Of a stretch of DNA of 14,345 bases, positions 14,023 to 14,345 are shown piece after piece. Source of the DNA: Deltaproteobacteria bacterium (GTDB lineage: Bacteria > Desulfobacterota > Syntrophia > Syntrophales > UBA2210). Position numbers and translations under genes: made by a program. The stretch's first letter is position 1, and each line of letters begins with the position of its first letter. Location: the NCBI GenBank assembly GCA_016935935.1, contig JAFGPZ010000183.1:1-14345 (forward strand), read 5' to 3'. The notes under the pieces are model-generated. The model had not been told where the DNA came from. It was given only the letters and a program-made list of their open reading frames with translations, and did no database searches.

Positions 14023-14345
14023 ATGTACGGATATGCCGGGAAGATACTCTCTGTAGATCTAACATCGAATACAATAAAAACATCCTCTTTAGCTGGCGCC
14101 TTTCTTCGCAAAAATCTGGGAGGTACCGGTTTCGCAGCGAACATATACCTCGACCTTATAGAGGGAAATACTCGCTTTGATGCTCTGGACGCGGACAATC
14201 CCTTTGTTATTATGACTGGCCCGCTTACCGGCATGAAGCTGAATGGCGTCGCCCGATGGGTATGCGCGACGAGATCTCCCCTGACGGGATTCTGGGCAGA
14301 CGCAAATATCGGCGGTCATTTTGGCGCCCATCTGAAATTTGCCGG
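14023..14345 (+). CDS. aor: aldehyde:ferredoxin oxidoreductase, N-terminal part (cut by window end)
   Basis: The first 107 codons of a tungsten-pterin aldehyde ferredoxin oxidoreductase are visible. The opening MYGYAGKILSVDL, then LRKNLGGTGFAANIY, NPFVIMTGPLTG, and RSPLTGFWADANIGGHFGAHLKFAG are the standard family N-terminal domain that binds the pterin cofactor. The full enzyme is about 600 residues and has a 4Fe-4S cluster near the C-terminal half, outside the window. It oxidises aldehydes to carboxylates with ferredoxin as acceptor, and can run in reverse. AGAGG lies about 6 nt before the ATG. It probably continues the operon with the alcohol dehydrogenase, separated by a 77-nt gap that holds a strong palindrome. 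Whether it is tungsten or molybdenum dependent cannot be seen. Confidence 0.93.
   Translation, partial: MYGYAGKILSVDLTSNTIKTSSLAGAFLRKNLGGTGFAANIYLDLIEGNTRFDALDADNPFVIMTGPLTGMKLNGVARWVCATRSPLTGFWADANIGGHFGAHLKFA

Overview
The window is a gene-dense piece of an anaerobic bacterial chromosome, most likely from the Desulfobacterota (former Deltaproteobacteria). The organism call is an inference. It rests on a Gram-negative outer-membrane transporter, a tungsten-type aldehyde:ferredoxin oxidoreductase, moderate GC, and REP-like intergenic repeats of the 'CATTCC...GGAATC' and 'GACGGTTTCGTAAAAAG' kinds. No rRNA, tRNA, CRISPR array or insertion sequence was seen.

Layout. At 1-142 lies a patch of inverted repeats. 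From 140 to 11763 everything reads on the minus strand, so transcription runs right to left: cobalamin riboswitch, 27-codon leader ORF, btuC, btuD, second cobalamin riboswitch, leader region with an 11-codon ORF, btuB, a hairpin, btuR, a PP-loop ATPase of the diphthine-ammonia ligase family, cbiB, cobD, cobU, cobT, cobS, cobC and btuF. The non-coding gap 11942-12335 separates this from a plus-strand unit: iron-type alcohol dehydrogenase, SCP-2 lipid-carrier-like protein, and the start of an aldehyde:ferredoxin oxidoreductase that runs off the window.

How the genes work together. BtuB brings corrinoids across the outer membrane, BtuF captures them in the periplasm and BtuCD imports them. BtuR adds the adenosyl group. 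CobD and CbiB make and attach the aminopropanol phosphate arm, CobU activates it with GTP, CobT makes the lower-ligand nucleotide, CobS joins the halves and CobC removes a phosphate. No corrin-ring gene is present, so this is a corrinoid salvage and remodelling locus. The plus-strand trio looks like an alcohol to aldehyde to carboxylate oxidation module.

The most unusual part is the control region. The second riboswitch begins inside the 3' end of btuD, whose stop codon lies in the conserved CAACTGTAG of the aptamer. Downstream, a 17-bp helix with one bulge and one mismatch can bury the btuB ribosome binding site. Its upstream arm contains the stop codon of a small leader ORF that has a strong Shine-Dalgarno of its own. 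The first riboswitch is likewise followed by a small, well-initiated ORF that stops 6 nt before btuC. This suggests that both riboswitches may act through leader-ORF translation. A Fur-box-like site lies upstream of the whole operon.
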